Positions 17,424-25,662 of a DNA stretch of 64,000 nt are shown here, in pieces. The number at the start of each line of letters is the position of its first letter. The first letter of the stretch is position 1. The translations under genes were made by a program, and so were the position numbers. Location of the stretch: positions 21,536-85,535 of the forward strand of contig CAJTXZ010000011.1 in the NCBI GenBank assembly GCA_910583725.1, given 5' to 3'. The stretch comes from an uncultured Vampirovibrio sp. GTDB lineage: Bacteria > Cyanobacteriota > Vampirovibrionia > Gastranaerophilales > Gastranaerophilaceae. Below the pieces are notes generated by a model. That model made no database searches, was not told where the DNA came from, and was given only the letters and a program-made list of their open reading frames with translations.

Positions 17424-18128
17424 ATGAAGTCATTCATGAAGGCAATATGTTTAACTTTGTTATTCTGTGCATATACGTTTTTCCTTTTGGTCGGCGGAAT
17501 GTGTATCGAAAAACATAATATAGATATGGAAAATGCTGAAAAACAAGCTCTTGAAGAGCGTCAAAAACAAAATGAGCTGAATGCAAGATACAATAAAACA
17601 GCCTCAGAATACCACAGGTATTATGAAATTGTGGTGTCAAGAATTAAAACTGCAGACTTGCAGGGGGTAAACAAAGAGGCGCTTAAAGAATATATGGCAG
17701 GCTATGACAAGAGGTTTAAAGCCTTGGCTGATTCATTTTTCCCTGACAGAGAAAAACCGAATAACGGCTATGGTGCAAGCTTCCCTACTGTATTTAATGA
17801 ATTTAAAAAAGCCTTTGATGAAAGCGAAATTGCGGCATACAAAAATATAATTAAATCAACAGGGCTCTCGGTTTCAGAAGAGGATATAAGCTATATCTTT
17901 GAAGAACATCTGCCGGATGGTGTAGAAGCTCCGAAGGCCCCGGCACCTGCTCCTTTGGCCCCTTCTGTTGCGCAGCAAATGCCCGCACCTGAACCTGCAC
18001 CTCAAGCTGCAGAACAACCTGCCGTAGACCAAAGCCAGGCAAATGAACAGCTGCCGCAAAAACCCAAAAGGGTTGTTGAAAAAAGAGAATTTGACGATGA
18101 ACCCTTTAAAGATGTAGGCTATTACTAA
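17424..18128 (+). CDS. Membrane-anchored protein with Pro/Ala-rich tail
   Basis: 234 residues. One N-terminal membrane anchor (about 6-28, CLTLLFCAYTFFLLVGG) is followed by a charged coiled coil (30-65) and a helical domain to about 165. A low-complexity segment of alternating Ala, Pro and Glu follows, then a charged end (FDDEPFKDVGYY). The shape suggests a periplasmic protein crossing the peptidoglycan, as in TonB- or TolA-like spacers, but no family is recognised. It is transcribed alone, with AAAGGAT upstream of the ATG. Confidence 0.6.
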   Translation: MKSFMKAICLTLLFCAYTFFLLVGGMCIEKHNIDMENAEKQALEERQKQNELNARYNKTASEYHRYYEIVVSRIKTADLQGVNKEALKEYMAGYDKRFKALADSFFPDREKPNNGYGASFPTVFNEFKKAFDESEIAAYKNIIKSTGLSVSEEDISYIFEEHLPDGVEAPKAPAPAPLAPSVAQQMPAPEPAPQAAEQPAVDQSQANEQLPQKPKRVVEKREFDDEPFKDVGYY

Positions 18129-18263
18129 TCTTTGTACTAAAAAGTTATGCTAAAATGGCAAACCATCGCCATCGAGGCTTTATGCTGCTACAAAAACGGC
18201 TGTTTTGGGCTTTGTGGTCTTGTAGATAAGACTTCCGGAAACCTTAACTTTTATTTAAAGCTA

Positions 18264-18473
18264 TCACTTTCTTTTCACCGGCACCAAATCATATCCTAAT
18301 GCGTCCGCCAGAATGTAGGCTTCCGTAAATCTTAAAGTATCCTTGTAAACTTTACTGCTAAAAGATGTCTTTGTATAGTGCTTTCCGGTTTTTTCCGCCA
18401 ATATTTTAGCGGCTTTTTCATATGTTAAAGCCTCATGGGCAAATAAAATTTTAACAAGCGTTTTTGAGTTCAT
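18264..18473 (-). CDS. Small HTH-like protein
   Basis: 69 residues. The sequence has two helices with AKILAEKTGKHYTKTSFSSK, then FTEAYILADALGYDLVPVK. This is the pattern of small single-domain XRE-like proteins found in mobile and low-GC genomes, in which the end GYDLVPVK follows the last helix. It is divergent from the gene at 18597, with a strong promoter between them that it might control. Function inferred only as DNA binding. Confidence 0.6.
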   Translation of the reverse strand: MNSKTLVKILFAHEALTYEKAAKILAEKTGKHYTKTSFSSKVYKDTLRFTEAYILADALGYDLVPVKRK

Positions 18474-18492
18474 TAAAAAATGATATATTTAT

Positions 18493-18521
18493 TTGACAAA
18501 AATTTCCATATTCACTATTAT
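18493..18521 (+). promoter_or_regulatory. Consensus promoter for small gene
   Basis: A perfect -35 TTGACA (18493-18498), 17-bp spacer and -10 TATTAT (18516-18521). It gives a leader of about 70 nt before ATG 18597. The palindromic-looking TATATA-rich DNA around 18480-18560 could hold an operator for the divergent HTH protein. Confidence 0.65.
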
Positions 18522-18596
18522 ATTAACTATATAGCAGATAAATAAATGATATAGCTAATAATTATTAACAAATATAAATAATATTGAGTGGATTTA

Positions 18597-18776
18597 ATGG
18601 ATAAAAATAAACTAAACAAAATGGATAAAATTATAAATGCCAGAATAAGCGCCATGGACGAAACCATTCAGCAAACAAGAGAACTGCTTGCAGATTTACA
18701 GGCTCAAAGTTATCTTGTTCAATACCTCATCCTTGTAAGAGAAGAGTTTCAAAAACCGGATGGAAAAATAGTTTAA
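18597..18776 (+). CDS. Small coiled-coil protein
   Basis: 59 residues, a single long amphipathic helix (NARISAMDETIQQTRELLAD) ending in a hydrophobic patch, QSYLVQYLILV. No family is recognised. ATG 18597 is chosen over GTG 18588 because GAGTGGA lies about 5 nt before it. It is expressed from the consensus promoter at 18493. The helix may dimerise with itself or bind the neighbouring HTH protein; that is inference. Confidence 0.55.
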   Translation: MDKNKLNKMDKIINARISAMDETIQQTRELLADLQAQSYLVQYLILVREEFQKPDGKIV

Positions 18777-18857
18777 TCAAAAAATGCTACGCCCGGCTAA
18801 TAAAACCAGAAAATGGCAAAGTTACGATTTAATAAAACATGACAAACGCCTAAAGCC

Positions 18858-20009
18858 TTACTGCACTAAAAATTTTGGATTTAAAGCAAGCCATGTAAAT
18901 GCATCCTCTTTTGGCGGCACCTCTATAATAAATATACCGCCTGTTTTACCCCTTTGGCAAAACAAAATTCCCTGTTTTGATAATTCTTTAACCGCACGCC
19001 TTATAGTGTTTGTGCTCACATCAAGCGTCATAGCAAGACTTTTCATTGATGGCAGCCTGTCTCCTGCCTCATGGTTTGTAATTATATATTTTTTAATTTG
19101 GTCTAAAACCCTCTGCCAGCTGTAAGAATAAGAATTTTTAATCTCTTTTTGCCCCTTTGGTGCAGACATAAATTTTGATTTTTCTCCGCCTTCTTTTTGT
19201 CTGGCAAGCCTTTCAGGCTCATTAATATACCTTGTGCCGTACTGTCCCCTCAAAGATTTTACAATTTTTTCTTTATTTAGCCTCTTCATAGCGTCGTTTA
19301 TAGTCCTTACGCTAACATTAAAAAGCTTTGCAAAATCTTCATTCGGCATAATTTTGTCGTTTATTTTATAATTTTCTGCAATATAATGTTTTATTTTAAG
19401 ATACAGCCTCTTAGAAAGGTTTTCGCTCTTTAAAGAAGCCCCATCCCTTGAAATTTTTATCTCATCATAATCTAAGTTTAATGTCTTAGTTGATTTTGGG
19501 CTGTTTGCATTATTGTGGTTAATAATTTTTTCGCTGACTAAAATTTCAAGCGCAAGCCTTATAGTATTTTGCGAAGTATCAGCCTCAATCGCAAGCTCTC
19601 TTGCTGATGGCAGTTTGCTTCCCTTTTTTAGTTTATGCTCAATTATATATTTTTTTAGAAAATAAACCGCCGCATCCTTTTTGGATATCGCTTTTTCATC
19701 AAAATCAGTCTGACTCTTGTCTGCAATCATTGTACCAACGCACTGACGCGACCTAAAATATCCTATATCCTCAGCATATCTTACAGCGTTTTGTATAGTC
19801 CCTGTGCTGACATTGTGATATTTAGCAAGCTCTGCCTTTGCAGGAATTATATCGCCCGTATAAAAAAGATTTCTGTTAAGCCCGTCCTCTATCCAGCTTT
19901 TTAGCCATTCAAAAACAAGCCTGTCCTTTGATATGTTTATAAGTGCCCCCTGTTTTAAATCCACAGGCGGCATATGAATTTCAGATATTAAAATCTTCCT
20001 TGCTGTCAT
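18858..20009 (-). CDS. Regulator with four tandem GntR winged helices
   Basis: 383 residues made almost entirely of winged-helix DNA-binding units. Domain 1 (about 25-98) has AELAKYHNVSTGTIQNAVRY. Domain 2 (110-165) has LPSARELAIEADTSQNTIR. Domain 3 (195-265) has EDFAKLFNVSVRTINDAMKR. Domain 4 (300-372) has LPSMKSLAMTLDVSTNTIR and FCQRGKTGGIFII. No effector-binding domain (FCD, UTRA, aminotransferase) is present, although GntR proteins normally have one winged helix plus such a domain. The ATG at 20009 has no Shine-Dalgarno; TATAAT-like DNA ends about 8 bp before it. The target may be a long multi-site operator. Confidence 0.8.
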   Translation of the reverse strand: MTARKILISEIHMPPVDLKQGALINISKDRLVFEWLKSWIEDGLNRNLFYTGDIIPAKAELAKYHNVSTGTIQNAVRYAEDIGYFRSRQCVGTMIADKSQTDFDEKAISKKDAAVYFLKKYIIEHKLKKGSKLPSARELAIEADTSQNTIRLALEILVSEKIINHNNANSPKSTKTLNLDYDEIKISRDGASLKSENLSKRLYLKIKHYIAENYKINDKIMPNEDFAKLFNVSVRTINDAMKRLNKEKIVKSLRGQYGTRYINEPERLARQKEGGEKSKFMSAPKGQKEIKNSYSYSWQRVLDQIKKYIITNHEAGDRLPSMKSLAMTLDVSTNTIRRAVKELSKQGILFCQRGKTGGIFIIEVPPKEDAFTWLALNPKFLVQ

Positions 20010-20161
20010 TCTAAGATTATATAATAAAATAATCTTTCCTGTTCAACCTGCGGCTAAAAGCCTAATTATAGGCCTTTTTGTTAAAAAAGTCCTCTTTTAA
20101 ATAAAAAACATTTCATTTTTCAAAGTCATGGTGTAAAATAAATATAATATTTTGGTGTTGG

Positions 20162-20899
20162 ATGAAAATTAAACAATTAAATTTTTCATTTTGCGACTTA
20201 TTTACAAGGCGAAAAAAGGCCCAAAGAATGCTTGGCGCCTCTAATGAAAAGACTTTGCGCCAAAATGGAATTTTTGTCAGGTCAATCAAAACAGATACGC
20301 TGCAGCAAAATACTATAAACCGTGCCCTTGTTGAGCTTTCAGGCGCAGAATTTGCCCCAAATGACACGGAATATATAAAAAATCTTGGTGTTAATCTGCC
20401 ATTTGAAAGCGGGCTTGAAGCCGTAAATTATCTTAAAAGTCAGAATGCCAAAATTTTATACGCCGAATTCTCTGACCCCAAAGTCCATGCCTGTCTTGAC
20501 ACCACAGGAAAAACCCCGTCAATACTTATAAATGCCAGCTACAAAGACCTGAATGAATTTGATGATGTTTTGGCCATATCAGAGGCAATTGCCCATGAGA
20601 CAGGCCATATGAAAGATAATGACATCCTGAATTCTATTTCAGAAGAAATAGACTGCCTTGCGCTAAATGTGCTCGTTCATAAAAGTCATAAGAAAAAATA
20701 CCCCGATTCTATGGAGGATAAGTCATCCCCACTCTATTCAGAAGGCGTTAGCTTGTATTCAACGCTTTTTTTTGATTCAAACCCTGATAAAACCGCTCTA
20801 AAACAAAGAATCAGCGAAAAATACGGTTACTTGGATATTTCCTCTCCAAACCATCCAAAAACCAAACTCGCAAAAGAAATTAAAAAAATTTCAGCCTAA
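20162..20899 (+). CDS. HEXXH zinc-metallopeptidase-like protein
   Basis: 245 residues, no signal peptide. The zinc-peptidase motif is AIAHETGHMKD (HEXXH, about residue 142). A downstream glutamate in ISEEIDCLALNVLVH may be the third metal ligand, as in gluzincins. The upstream stretch ILINASYKDLNEFDDVLAISE is consistent with the strand and helix before the motif. The N-terminus (MKIKQLNFSFCDLF) resembles other short lineage-type leaders in the window. The substrate is unknown. It is divergent from the four-GntR regulator, which might control it. Confidence 0.7.
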   Translation: MKIKQLNFSFCDLFTRRKKAQRMLGASNEKTLRQNGIFVRSIKTDTLQQNTINRALVELSGAEFAPNDTEYIKNLGVNLPFESGLEAVNYLKSQNAKILYAEFSDPKVHACLDTTGKTPSILINASYKDLNEFDDVLAISEAIAHETGHMKDNDILNSISEEIDCLALNVLVHKSHKKKYPDSMEDKSSPLYSEGVSLYSTLFFDSNPDKTALKQRISEKYGYLDISSPNHPKTKLAKEIKKISA

Positions 20900-21326
20900 A
20901 AAAACTGAATGAAGCTGTAAACATTCTGATGTAAATTTTTATTAACTATTTTCATCTTCATTGACAAACCTTTTCTTTCATAAGTTTATCTTAATTTATG
21001 GCAAAATACACACAAGATGGCTGGGTATTGTGCGAAGAATAGCAAAACCCGCTTCTTACACGTATTTTTATCTCAATAAAATTTTATATAATTCAAAACC
21101 AAAAATAATGCCGCAAGACAATGCGCATTAAATTTTAATGATTCAATTTTAAACATCAATATTCCATGCCTCAAAATTTACAAAAATTTACAAAAAAACG
21201 GGCTTTTTCGCGATTTTTCTGGCAAAAAAATTCTTTTACGGTGTTTATAAAATCATACAAATATGCTATAATATTTTATGTTGTTAGCTAAAGTGTGCAG
21301 TGTGTTTAAAAATGGGAGGTGCATCC
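20900..21326 (+). other. Intergenic region with possible 14-codon ORF
   Basis: The 400-bp gap holds TTGACA at 20961-20966, with weak -10-like TTTATC 18 bp on. Then comes a 14-codon frame ATG 20998 to TAG 21042 reading MAKYTQDGWVLCEE. It has no ribosome site. An extended -10 for the next gene lies at 21264. The rest is AT-rich with short homopolymers and no clear structure. Confidence 0.3.
21264..21272 (+). promoter_or_regulatory. Extended -10 promoter element
   Basis: TGCTATAAT, an extended -10 box, 55 bp upstream of the small gene at 21327. No convincing -35 box is seen, which is normal for extended -10 promoters. Confidence 0.5.
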
Positions 21327-21488
21327 ATGACTACTCTTGCAGAAAAGCTCAGTGTTAAGGCGCCGGGCAAATCAAAGTTTGATAGTGAATTTGAAAACTA
21401 TCTAAAGAAACAATGTCTTAAAACCACATTTAACGGGATTGAACTTGAAACATTCAGCTGGTACAAAAAAATGCTAGGGCTGATGTAG
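21327..21488 (+). CDS. Small protein, unknown function
   Basis: 53 residues, soluble: MTTLAEKLSVKAPGKSKF, then a helix and FSWYKKMLGLM. ATG 21327 is supported by GGGAGG 9 nt upstream; an in-frame upstream ATG at 21312 would overlap that site. It has its own extended -10 and a strong terminator, so it is a small independent transcript. No family is recognised. Confidence 0.55.
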   Translation: MTTLAEKLSVKAPGKSKFDSEFENYLKKQCLKTTFNGIELETFSWYKKMLGLM

Positions 21489-21594
21489 CCTCTGTGGTTT
21501 TGTTTAGCACCCAAAGATGCCTAAAAACCTTATTTAACGGCATTTTACAAAAAGATTAAAAGAATTAAAGTTTAATTTTAGTTTAATTCAGCAA

Positions 21595-21622
21595 AGGCGG
21601 GAATACATTCCTGCCTCTTTTT
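21595..21622 (+). terminator. Rho-independent terminator
   Basis: AGGCGGGAA (21595-21603) pairs with TTCCTGCCT (21608-21616) with one G-T pair and a TACA loop, followed by CTTTTTG. It closes the small gene ending at 21488. The rest of the 21489-21799 gap shows nothing else clear. Confidence 0.75.
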
Positions 21623-21799
21623 GTAACTATTTTTGATAAAAACAGTTTAAATATTATTAACCGGCAATTTATATTAGCAGGCTGGCAACGCGCCTTTTGT
21701 GACAATTATAAGGCGGCAAATCCTTTACTGCTGTTTGTCGTTGGATTATACTGTAATTGGTTTTTTGGCCGTATTTTGCAAAGTAAAGAAAGACATATT

Positions 21800-22312
21800 A
21801 TGAAATATTGCCCTGAGTGTTCTGAAAAATTAATATTAAAAGAATCCTTTAATTGTGGCATTTCAGATGGCTTTGTTCCATACTGCACAAAATGCAGCAA
21901 GTTTCATTTCCCTATGTTTAATGTGGCTGCAAGCTCTGTTATCTATAATAAAGATTATTCAAAAACGCTTCTTATTCAACAATACGGAAGGGGTGTCAAT
22001 ATTCTAGTTGCAGGCTATGTAAATAAGGGCGAAACCCTTGAAGATGCACTCATTAGGGAAATTAAAGAAGAAGTAAACCTTGATGTATCAACATATCATT
22101 TTAATGCAAGCAAATATTTTGGAAAATCAAACAGTTTAATTTGTAACTTTATCGTTACAACAAATAATGAAGAAATAAAATGTAATCCCGAAGTTGATTT
22201 TGCAAAATGGTATTCAATTGAAGAAGCTAAAAATGTTGTCCTGAAAAACAGCCTTGCAGAAGAATTTTTCTTAAAATCCCTATCTAAATTTCCACAAAAG
22301 GTTTTCAATTAA
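21800..22312 (+). CDS. Zinc-ribbon Nudix hydrolase
   Basis: 170 residues. An N-terminal zinc ribbon has CPEC and CTKC (residues 4-35). The Nudix fold follows, with the catalytic box spread over GYVNKGETLEDALIREIKEE. The canonical late glycine is asparagine (EEVNLD), but the REIKEE core that binds magnesium is complete. The ribbon plus Nudix order resembles NudC-type NADH pyrophosphatases, though the NudC signature is not seen. It should cleave a nucleoside diphosphate linked to another group. ATG 21800 places the CPEC knuckle at the N-terminus, as in relatives. Confidence 0.85.
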   Translation: MKYCPECSEKLILKESFNCGISDGFVPYCTKCSKFHFPMFNVAASSVIYNKDYSKTLLIQQYGRGVNILVAGYVNKGETLEDALIREIKEEVNLDVSTYHFNASKYFGKSNSLICNFIVTTNNEEIKCNPEVDFAKWYSIEEAKNVVLKNSLAEEFFLKSLSKFPQKVFN

Positions 22313-22494
22313 CAAACTAACCATCTTCTTTATTAATTGTGGTGTGTATTCAAATTGCCATACGCTATAAAGCCCAAACATACAAGATTTATTAAGAAAC
22401 GTAAATATATTTTCAAAATATGGCAATTTTTATAATTCACAAAGCTTAAACAAGATGTATCAAATATACGATTAATAAAAAGGAAGGGAATAAC

Positions 22495-22986
22495 ATGCAA
22501 ATTAACAACAGTCTGGCGCAAATTTCAAACAATCAAAGATTAAACAATGCAGCAAGGGTAAATAACCAGCCCAGCTTTAGCGGTACAATAAAGCCTGCAG
22601 CGGCTGACGCTTTTATTAAGGAAACTAAAAAGTTTTCTTCTAATGTGGGTGAACAGAATCAAATTGTAAAAGCGTTTACTAAGATAATAGACAGGGTAAA
22701 ACAAAGCCAGGTTCTTGATGTCGATGGAATTAGTAAGGCTAATGGTTTTGACTTTACATTTGTTGATAAAACCAAAGTAGGCAAGCCTATTGATGGCAAA
22801 CTTTCCTTTTCACTTAAAGGTTTAGAAGAAACACCGGAAGGCGTAATGGCAAAAATAGATATCCCAGGAGGCGGTAAAGTTCAATTAAATGACCCTGAAT
22901 TGCCGATCAATGGTTTTGTTGATGTCTTTATAGATGAGCTTGACAAGCAAGAAGCAAAAGTTTTAGGTAAGGCAGTAAAATCTTAA
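22495..22986 (+). CDS. PSFSG-motif lineage protein
   Basis: 163 residues, soluble. A disordered N-terminus holds NNQPSFSGTIK. Short proteins with such a Phe-Ser/Lys-Gly motif near the start are frequent in gut Melainabacteria as I recall. The remainder is an alpha/beta domain (DGKLSFSLKGLEETPEG and DIPGGGKVQLND). There is no signal peptide. AAGGAAGGG precedes the ATG. It is a single-gene unit with a strong terminator. The function is unknown. Confidence 0.6.
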   Translation: MQINNSLAQISNNQRLNNAARVNNQPSFSGTIKPAAADAFIKETKKFSSNVGEQNQIVKAFTKIIDRVKQSQVLDVDGISKANGFDFTFVDKTKVGKPIDGKLSFSLKGLEETPEGVMAKIDIPGGGKVQLNDPELPINGFVDVFIDELDKQEAKVLGKAVKS

Positions 22987-23057
22987 ACTCCGGCACTTTT
23001 TAAAAGGCCAGATGAGCCTAAACTTAAACATAACTAAATAATAATTAATTAAACCCA

Positions 23058-23098
23058 ATGGGCGCGCACATTTTATTGATTGACACGCGCCCATTTTA
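23058..23098 (+). terminator. Strong terminator
   Basis: AATGGGCGCG pairs perfectly with CGCGCCCATT across about 17 nt, followed by TTAAA. It closes the 22495 gene and lies before the convergent nitroreductase. Confidence 0.75.
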
Positions 23099-23223
23099 AA
23101 TTACTGGTAAACTCTTTGAAGAATTTCTGTTAAAATCCTGCAAAAATCAATGTGCAAGCTTTATGCCGCCTGCAGATGCGATAAAAAACATTTAACAAGA
23201 GATGTAAATTTTATACAGCCTCC

Positions 23224-23853
23224 CTATTTTACTATCTCCATAACCTCATCTAAACCCTTCTTTGGCACTCTGTTTGGGTTTTCGGCGTACGGTTTTCCTA
23301 TTGTTAAGATTGTAACAATTTTTTCATCTTCGCGAAGGCCAAGAATTTTTTTAAACTCATCATGCGCTAAAACAGGCGCCACCATCCAGCAGCTGCCAAG
23401 GCCAAGCGCATTTGCTGATAAAATCATATTTTCAATAGCTCCGCCCATACTTAAAAGATAAGAATCCGGGCGCATTTTAGCAACTTCTTCCTTTGAATAA
23501 TCAGCCTCTTCTAAAACCCCGCCCATAAAGGATTGCGCCTTAATTTCAACACAAACTATCACAACAGGTGCATCCTTAAAAAACGCTGAATGCGCCTTAT
23601 ATCTTGAAACACCCTCTTTTGTTTCATCCTTAATCCTTGCCATAATTTCATCATATTTTGTTAAGACTGCCTCCGCCATTTCATTCTTAATTTTTTGATT
23701 ATAAACAGCTAAAAACCGCCAGTTTTGCACATTCATAGCAGCAGGCGCCAGCCTTGCAGAATTAATTATCCTCTTGATTTCATCGTCTGTCGGTATATAA
23801 TCAGCATATTTTCTGATAGTTTTTCTTGTATCAATACATTCAAATATTTCCAT
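23224..23853 (-). CDS. Nitroreductase-family flavoprotein
   Basis: 209 residues. It opens IDTRKTIRKYADYIPTDDEI and RLAPAAMNVQNWRF, the FMN-binding start of the family. GGAIENMILSANALGLGSCW in the middle and a C-terminal VTILTIGKPYAENPNRVPKK complete the usual pattern. These enzymes use NAD(P)H and FMN to reduce nitro-compounds, quinones or flavins; the physiological substrate cannot be told. It is cytoplasmic, expected as a dimer. GGAGTT precedes the ATG. It is divergent from the VWA gene with only about 30 bp between. Confidence 0.88.
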   Translation of the reverse strand: MEIFECIDTRKTIRKYADYIPTDDEIKRIINSARLAPAAMNVQNWRFLAVYNQKIKNEMAEAVLTKYDEIMARIKDETKEGVSRYKAHSAFFKDAPVVIVCVEIKAQSFMGGVLEEADYSKEEVAKMRPDSYLLSMGGAIENMILSANALGLGSCWMVAPVLAHDEFKKILGLREDEKIVTILTIGKPYAENPNRVPKKGLDEVMEIVK

Positions 23854-23882
23854 AATAAAACTCCTTATAGTAGAATAAATTT

Positions 23883-24656
23883 ATGAATAAAATTAAAATC
23901 TTAATTTCTATACTAGCTTTTTTTCTTTGCTTTGTAAACTGCCTTCATCCGCAATACGCCAAAGCTAAGCAGAATTTTGAATACAGCGTTTATACACCTG
24001 AAACCTTCCAAAGGCTCAACCAGGAAACTCCCCAGTTTGAGGCCGGCTCAAACATTCTATTCATTATGGATTTTTCAAACTCTATGAATGAAAAAATGGG
24101 TCAAAAGACTAAACTCCAGGTGGCACTTGAAACTTTGACCATAATTTTGCCAAAAATTCCGGAGAGTGTAAAAACAGGCCTAAGAGTATATGGCCACAGA
24201 GCCGGTTTTACCTATCTTCAAGGCTGTATGGCATCAAAACTTGTAGTACCCTTTGCCCAAAGAAATGCTGATAATATCCTTGGTGCACTTTATCACACCA
24301 GTGCAGTCGGCTGGACGCCTATAACTTATTCCCTAAAACAAGCCGTAAATTCTGATTTTGCAGCTATTCAAGGCAAAAAACATATAGTATTATTGACAGA
24401 TGGCGGTGAAAACTGTGATGAGAGCCCCTGCACATACGCTATAGAGCTGATGAAGCTGAGAGATGACATTTCAATAGACGTGATAGCATTTGATATCAAT
24501 GATGTTGAGGCAAATAACCAGCTAAGATGCGCTGCAGTTACTACAAGAGGCAAATTTTATACCGCAAATACGCCATATCAGCTGTTAGACAGCCTTTTTG
24601 AAAGCCTAAACATAGATAAAAACGTAAAAGGCACAATAAAAATGAATGAAAATTAA
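23883..24656 (+). CDS. Secreted VWA-domain protein
   Basis: 257 residues. The signal peptide is KILISILAFFLCFVNCLHPQ, with cleavage around residue 27. The von Willebrand A domain (about 50-245) keeps all metal-site parts: DFSNSM (DxSxS), the threonine in WTPITY and the aspartate in LLTDGGENCD. The cysteine in GENCDESPC may form a disulphide. VWA domains bind protein partners through the metal; the partner is unknown. No Shine-Dalgarno is seen before ATG 23883, and TATAGT lies about 11 bp upstream. It probably shares a transcript with the repressor that follows after 15 bp. Confidence 0.82.
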   Translation: MNKIKILISILAFFLCFVNCLHPQYAKAKQNFEYSVYTPETFQRLNQETPQFEAGSNILFIMDFSNSMNEKMGQKTKLQVALETLTIILPKIPESVKTGLRVYGHRAGFTYLQGCMASKLVVPFAQRNADNILGALYHTSAVGWTPITYSLKQAVNSDFAAIQGKKHIVLLTDGGENCDESPCTYAIELMKLRDDISIDVIAFDINDVEANNQLRCAAVTTRGKFYTANTPYQLLDSLFESLNIDKNVKGTIKMNEN

Positions 24657-24671
24657 GGAATTTTAGGAATT

Positions 24672-25097
24672 ATGAAACTCTCTGAAAGCCTGGAAGACTA
24701 TCTGGAGGCGATTTACAACACAATCTTAAATAAAGGCGAGGCGAAGGTTACAGAAATCTCAAACATTTTAAACGTCAAAAAAGCTTCTGTGACGGGTGCT
24801 TTGATAAGTTTAAAAAATAAGGGATTGATAAATTATGAGCCCTATTGCGCTATAACCCTGACAGAACAAGGAAAAGCGCGCGCCTGTGAAATAATTGAAA
24901 AGCATAAAGTCATGAGCGAATTTTTGGAAAATATCCTAAAACTTCCCAGAGAAGAAGCCATCGAAAACGCCTGCAAAATGGAGCATATAATGTCAGAAAC
25001 TATGTTTTGCCGGATGACAAAATTTTCTGTTTTTATTCAGGATTTATGCACAAAGTCCCCCGAACTCAAGGCAAAAATTGAACAATTGTATAAATAA
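24672..25097 (+). CDS. DtxR/MntR-family metal-dependent repressor
   Basis: 141 residues. The winged helix (1-65) has EDYLEAIYNTI, then KVTEISNILNVKKASVTGAL. The metal-binding and dimer domain has MSEFLENILKL and ENACKMEHIMSE, whose Cys, Glu and His sit where IdeR/MntR ligands lie. The C-terminal SH3-like domain of IdeR is absent, as in MntR. With iron or manganese bound it would repress uptake genes. A 22-bp palindrome at 25526-25547 is the only candidate operator in the window. Confidence 0.85.
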   Translation: MKLSESLEDYLEAIYNTILNKGEAKVTEISNILNVKKASVTGALISLKNKGLINYEPYCAITLTEQGKARACEIIEKHKVMSEFLENILKLPREEAIENACKMEHIMSETMFCRMTKFSVFIQDLCTKSPELKAKIEQLYK

Positions 25098-25204
25098 TTG
25101 CGAAAAACCATTACAGGCTAAAGCTTTTACAATCATCAAAACAAAATTCTTCCGGATTAACATTTTTAATACGTGCAGATTTTATATTGCTAAACATAAT
25201 TTTT

Positions 25205-25393
25205 GGCAATTATATACAATTTTACACTTGCTAATTAAATGATTATTTTTTTCATTCCGGGCCTTATGTATAAAAATGAGCAGGATAAGTTTCACTTTGC
25301 TTTGAAACTTATTTGGAACACCCTTTTTATATATAAGGACTTCCATTGCAAGAAAAAGCCAAATATTTTTGTATAAAATTGCATATTATTACC
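25205..25393 (-). mobile_element. Hairpin element copy B (MITE-like), 189 bp
   Basis: The clearest terminal inverted repeats of the family are 25205-25227 against 25371-25393, matching at 19 of 23 bases. In element orientation (minus strand) it carries TTTTTCTTGCAATGGA, a decayed outer stem, an inner AAATAAGTTTC...GTGAAACTTAT hairpin and GGAATGAAAAAAATAATCAT. The outer stem has mismatches, so this copy is older. It lies in the 25098-25662 gap, which otherwise holds only the promoter/operator at 25492. Confidence 0.8.
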
Positions 25394-25491
25394 CATTTTT
25401 TAAAGAGAGAATGTCATAAACCCGCATAAAAATGTATAAAGAAGGATGACTGTCAAGAACACTACATACAATTGGATATAATAAGTTAGGC

Positions 25492-25547
25492 TTGACAAAC
25501 TTTTTTGTTTATTTTACAAATTAAATTTGTTAGGCAAAACTAACAAA
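25492..25547 (+). promoter_or_regulatory. Promoter with 22-bp palindromic operator
   Basis: -35 TTGACA (25492-25497), 17-bp spacer and -10 TACAAA (25515-25520). Just downstream, TTTGTTAG and CTAACAAA are perfect 8-bp arms around GCAAAA (25526-25547). The size and position suit a DtxR/MntR-type box covering the transcript start. It would drive the gene at 25663 with a leader of about 135 nt. Confidence 0.55.
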
Positions 25548-25662
25548 ATCTATAAAATACAAAACCCGCTACACAAAGCCTTTTTGAAGCTATGGCTTTT
25601 TATAAAAGCCTATGCTGCAGCCAATACAAGATATAAAAATCAGTTAGAATAAGGACATTACT

